Below, piece by piece: positions 61,763 through 64,000 of a stretch of 64,000 nt of DNA. A program made the position numbers and the translations under genes. This stretch comes from an uncultured Erythrobacter sp. Lineage in GTDB: Bacteria > Pseudomonadota > Alphaproteobacteria > Sphingomonadales > Sphingomonadaceae. Position 1 is the first letter of the stretch. The number at the start of each line of letters is the position of its first letter. The notes under the pieces were generated by a model that was not told the origin of the DNA, made no database searches, and worked only from the letters and a program-made list of their open reading frames with translations. The stretch covers positions 372,001 through 436,000 of the forward strand of contig CANMZA010000001.1 in NCBI GenBank assembly GCA_947502305.1. The letters run 5' to 3'.

Positions 61763-63214
61763 TCACGGCGCAGATTTTGCGACCGTGACCAATTTCGTCT
61801 CGGTATAACCAAGATACCCTTCGACACCGCTCTCCGACCCAAAGCCGCTGTCGCCGGTGCCGCCAAATGGCGTTTCGGGTGAGCCGACCGCAAAGTGGTT
61901 GATCGCAACCATGCCCGCACGCAGCGCGCCGCCCAGATAGTGGCTTTCATCAAGGTTCGCGGTGAAGGCATAGGCGGCAAGGCCGTAGCGCAGCGAATTG
62001 GCGATTTTTACCGCGTCTTCGATGTCGTCATAGGGAACGATCCCAGCGACCGGGCCGAAAGGTTCTTCGGTCATCATCCGGCTATCGAGGGAAGGGCCAG
62101 CGATGATGGTCGGTTCAAAGAAATTGCCAGGCCCGTCAATGGCCGATCCGCCGCTGACGATTTCGCCTCCTTGCGCGCTTACGCTGCTCATCAACTCGGT
62201 CATTGCGGCTACGCGTCCTGCATGGGCCAAGGGGCCCATTTCGACGCTGTCATCGGCGCTGGCATCGCCGACTTTGAGGCCTTGAGATCTGCGCGCAAAT
62301 TCGCTCACAAATTTGTCGTAAATTCCGCGTGCAACTAGGAAGCGCGTGGGAGAGACGCAGACTTGACCGGCATTGCGGAATTTGGTCGCTGCGCAGGCGG
62401 CAACGGTACGCTCAAAATCGGCGCTTTCCCCGATCACAACTGGGGCATGACCGCCCAGTTCAGGGGTGAAACGTTTCATATGCTGCGCCGCCAAAGCGCC
62501 CAATTGTTTGCCGATCGCGGTTGATCCGGTGAAGCTGATCTTGCGCGTGATCGGCGACGCGGTGAGATGTTCAGAAATCATCGCGGGATCGCCGTAGACA
62601 CAGTTGAGGACGCCAGCGGGCACGCCGCCATCGACGAAACACTGCACCAGCATTTGCGAACAGGCCGGCGTTGTCTCAGCCGGTTTTAGGATCACCGAAC
62701 AACCAGCCGCCAAGGCGCCGCCCAATTTCTTGGCCGCCAGATTGATCGGGAAATTCCAAGGCGTCAGCAAAACAGCCGGGCCAATCGGTTCCTGCGTCAC
62801 CCGCTGCTCAAGCAAATTGTGGCTGCGGACCGGGACCAGACGGCCGCCTTGGCGCTTGGCTTCCTCTGCCAGAAAATCAATCAGATCAGCCGCGCCATTT
62901 GTCTCAGCCAGCGCCTGGCCATGCGGCTTGCCCATTTCCAAAGTGACCACTCTGGCGATGGCAGGTGCGCGTTCTCTCAACAAATCAGCAGAGCGGCGCA
63001 GGGCCCGGTAGCGTTCGATCCCCGGCGTTTGGCTCCAAAGCCGGAACCCATCATCGGCCGCCGCAAGCGCAGCGTCCAATTGCTCCGCCGAAGCCTTAGG
63101 GCAATTACCCAGCGTTTCCTGCGTCGCGGGGTTCAGAACCGGCATGGAGCCCGCACCGCCATCCGCAACCCATTCGCCGCCGATCAACATTTTCACTTGT
63201 GGGTAGGCGGTCAT
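61763..63214 (-). CDS. NAD(P)-dependent aldehyde dehydrogenase (succinate-semialdehyde type)
   Basis: The 483-residue enzyme has KMLIGGEWVADGGAGSMPVL at the N-terminus and LTPWNFPINLAAKKLGGALA for the cofactor fold. The catalytic Glu is in RFTPELGGHAPVVI and the catalytic Cys in NAGQVCVSPTRF. ETPFGGTGDSGFGSESGVEG near the end is of the GabD type. The likely substrate is succinate semialdehyde or a related aldehyde. It diverges from ald. Confidence 0.9.
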   Translation of the reverse strand: MTAYPQVKMLIGGEWVADGGAGSMPVLNPATQETLGNCPKASAEQLDAALAAADDGFRLWSQTPGIERYRALRRSADLLRERAPAIARVVTLEMGKPHGQALAETNGAADLIDFLAEEAKRQGGRLVPVRSHNLLEQRVTQEPIGPAVLLTPWNFPINLAAKKLGGALAAGCSVILKPAETTPACSQMLVQCFVDGGVPAGVLNCVYGDPAMISEHLTASPITRKISFTGSTAIGKQLGALAAQHMKRFTPELGGHAPVVIGESADFERTVAACAATKFRNAGQVCVSPTRFLVARGIYDKFVSEFARRSQGLKVGDASADDSVEMGPLAHAGRVAAMTELMSSVSAQGGEIVSGGSAIDGPGNFFEPTIIAGPSLDSRMMTEEPFGPVAGIVPYDDIEDAVKIANSLRYGLAAYAFTANLDESHYLGGALRAGMVAINHFAVGSPETPFGGTGDSGFGSESGVEGYLGYTETKLVTVAKSAP

Positions 63215-63270
63215 GATTGTTCTCCTGTCGCGGGGATTTTTTTGGCGTTGATCCGTCTATACATGGCGCG

Positions 63271-63291
63271 CAATTGTATTCGTTGCAATTG
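63271..63291. promoter_or_regulatory. Paired CAATTG sites between aldehyde dehydrogenase and ald
   Basis: CAATTG occurs at 63271-63276 and 63286-63291, 15 bases apart, in the 157-base divergent gap. Each is flanked by GC or TG, giving GCAATTG and TGCAATTG. Lrp/AldR-type proteins often control ald genes, but a match to their sites is weak, so the role is speculative. Confidence 0.25.
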
Positions 63292-63371
63292 AAACTTTCT
63301 TGCGCATCGGCGGTCATGGGACTAGCGGGGAAAGATACTTCGTCCCTTATGATCCTGCAGAGGAGAAACCC

Positions 63372-64000
63372 ATGCTTGTCGGCGTTCCAAAAGAAATCAA
63401 GAACCACGAATATCGTGTTGGCCTTACTCCAGAAGCGGCGCGCGAATATGTCGCGCAGGGTCACAGTGTCATCGTCGAAAGCGGCGCGGGGCTGGGGATT
63501 AGCAAAACCGATGCAGATTATGAGGCGATCGGGGCCACTATCGTTGGCACCGCAGAAGAAGTTTTCGCGCGCGCCGAAATGGTGGTGAAGGTCAAAGAAC
63601 CGCAGCCGAACGAATGGGTGCAATTGCGCGAAGGGCAGATTTTGTTCACTTACCTTCACCTCGCGCCTGATCCGGCGCAGGCAAAAGGCCTTATGGAGAG
63701 CGGCGTTTCGGCGGTTGCTTATGAAACCGTGACAGCGCCGGATGGTTCGCTGCCATTGCTCGCCCCAATGAGCGAAGTTGCCGGGCGGTTGTCAATTGAG
63801 GCCAGCGCCCATTCCAGCCACAAAACCAAAGGTGGACGCGGCATTTTGATGGGCGGCGTGCCGGGCGTGTTGCCAGCAAAAGTTGTCGTGATTGGCGGCG
63901 GTGTTGTGGGCACGCAAGCGGCGCGCATGGCGGCCGGTTTGGGCGCGAATGTGGAGATTTTGGATCGCTCTCTGCCGCGTATCCGCGAGCTAGATGACAT
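63372..64000 (+). CDS. ald: Alanine dehydrogenase, N-terminal part (runs off window)
   Basis: The first 209 residues are visible and remain open at the window edge. MLVGVPKEIKNHEYRVGLTP is the classic start. The substrate-binding Lys is in VKVKEPQPNEW and His in FTYLHLAPDPAQAKG. SHKTKGGRGILMGGVPGVLP leads into the NAD-binding VVVIGGGVVGTQAARMAAG. The enzyme interconverts L-alanine and pyruvate plus ammonia with NAD. AGGAG lies 7 bases upstream of ATG 63372. Confidence 0.96.
   Translation, partial: MLVGVPKEIKNHEYRVGLTPEAAREYVAQGHSVIVESGAGLGISKTDADYEAIGATIVGTAEEVFARAEMVVKVKEPQPNEWVQLREGQILFTYLHLAPDPAQAKGLMESGVSAVAYETVTAPDGSLPLLAPMSEVAGRLSIEASAHSSHKTKGGRGILMGGVPGVLPAKVVVIGGGVVGTQAARMAAGLGANVEILDRSLPRIRELDD

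Overview
The window is chromosomal DNA of an alphaproteobacterium, most likely Sphingomonadales close to Erythrobacteraceae. The reasons are a GcrA cell-cycle regulator, an infB-rbfA-truB-rpsO-pnp translation cluster, abundant TonB/Tat/porin envelope proteins, and a fairly high G+C content by eye. Genus assignment is inference. No insertion sequence, integrase, prophage gene or CRISPR array is visible. One tRNA gene (tRNA-Ser, CGA anticodon) is present.

Layout. (1) 1-13.2 kb: translation and RNA-decay core (YlxR-like C-terminus, infB, rbfA, truB, rpsO, pnp). It is interrupted by a hotdog thioesterase, a DUF1697 protein, and a block of YceI, AbgT transporter, thymidine kinase, GNAT and glpD. 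(2) 13.3-18.6 kb: assorted housekeeping genes, namely a spermidine-synthase-like protein, DUF481 and DUF1993 proteins, gcrA, an orphan ABC-2 permease, a PH-domain membrane protein, hspQ and tRNA-Ser. (3) 18.7-19.9 kb: a flavin amine oxidase whose C-terminal FAD segment sits at the N-terminus, which looks like a natural circular permutation. (4) 20-32.1 kb: a catabolic region. A GntR-led operon (GntR, HMG-CoA-lyase family, HyuA, HyuB, CaiB) is divergent from a TonB receptor and an isochorismatase-type amidase, followed by MarR and an acyl-CoA dehydrogenase. It looks like uptake and CoA-dependent breakdown of an unknown cyclic amide or carboxylation substrate. (5) 32.3-35.9 kb: a translationally coupled aromatic amino acid operon, phhA-kynA-kynB-kynU.

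(6) 35.9-57.1 kb is the most interesting part. A partner-switching module (RsbW-like kinase, STAS antagonist, CHASE2-SpoIIE phosphatase) with an MBL-fold enzyme and a FecR/OmpA-lipoprotein pair sits beside a five-gene operon. That operon encodes a TpsB transporter, a 2556-residue glycine-rich TpsA exoprotein, an exported TPR-CHAT (caspase-like) protease, a CHASE2 adenylate/guanylate cyclase and a FecR-like periplasmic protein, and it ends at a strong terminator. The two halves share domain types (two CHASE2 sensors with different outputs, two FecR-type proteins), so I propose they form one envelope-sensing system that controls secretion and proteolytic handling of the giant surface protein.

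(7) 57.3-64 kb: a Tat-exported vanadium haloperoxidase lipoprotein, a porin-like protein, a DCC-family thiol protein, an FMN alpha-hydroxyacid oxidase, a small candidate ORF, an aldehyde dehydrogenase and the start of alanine dehydrogenase, which runs off the window.
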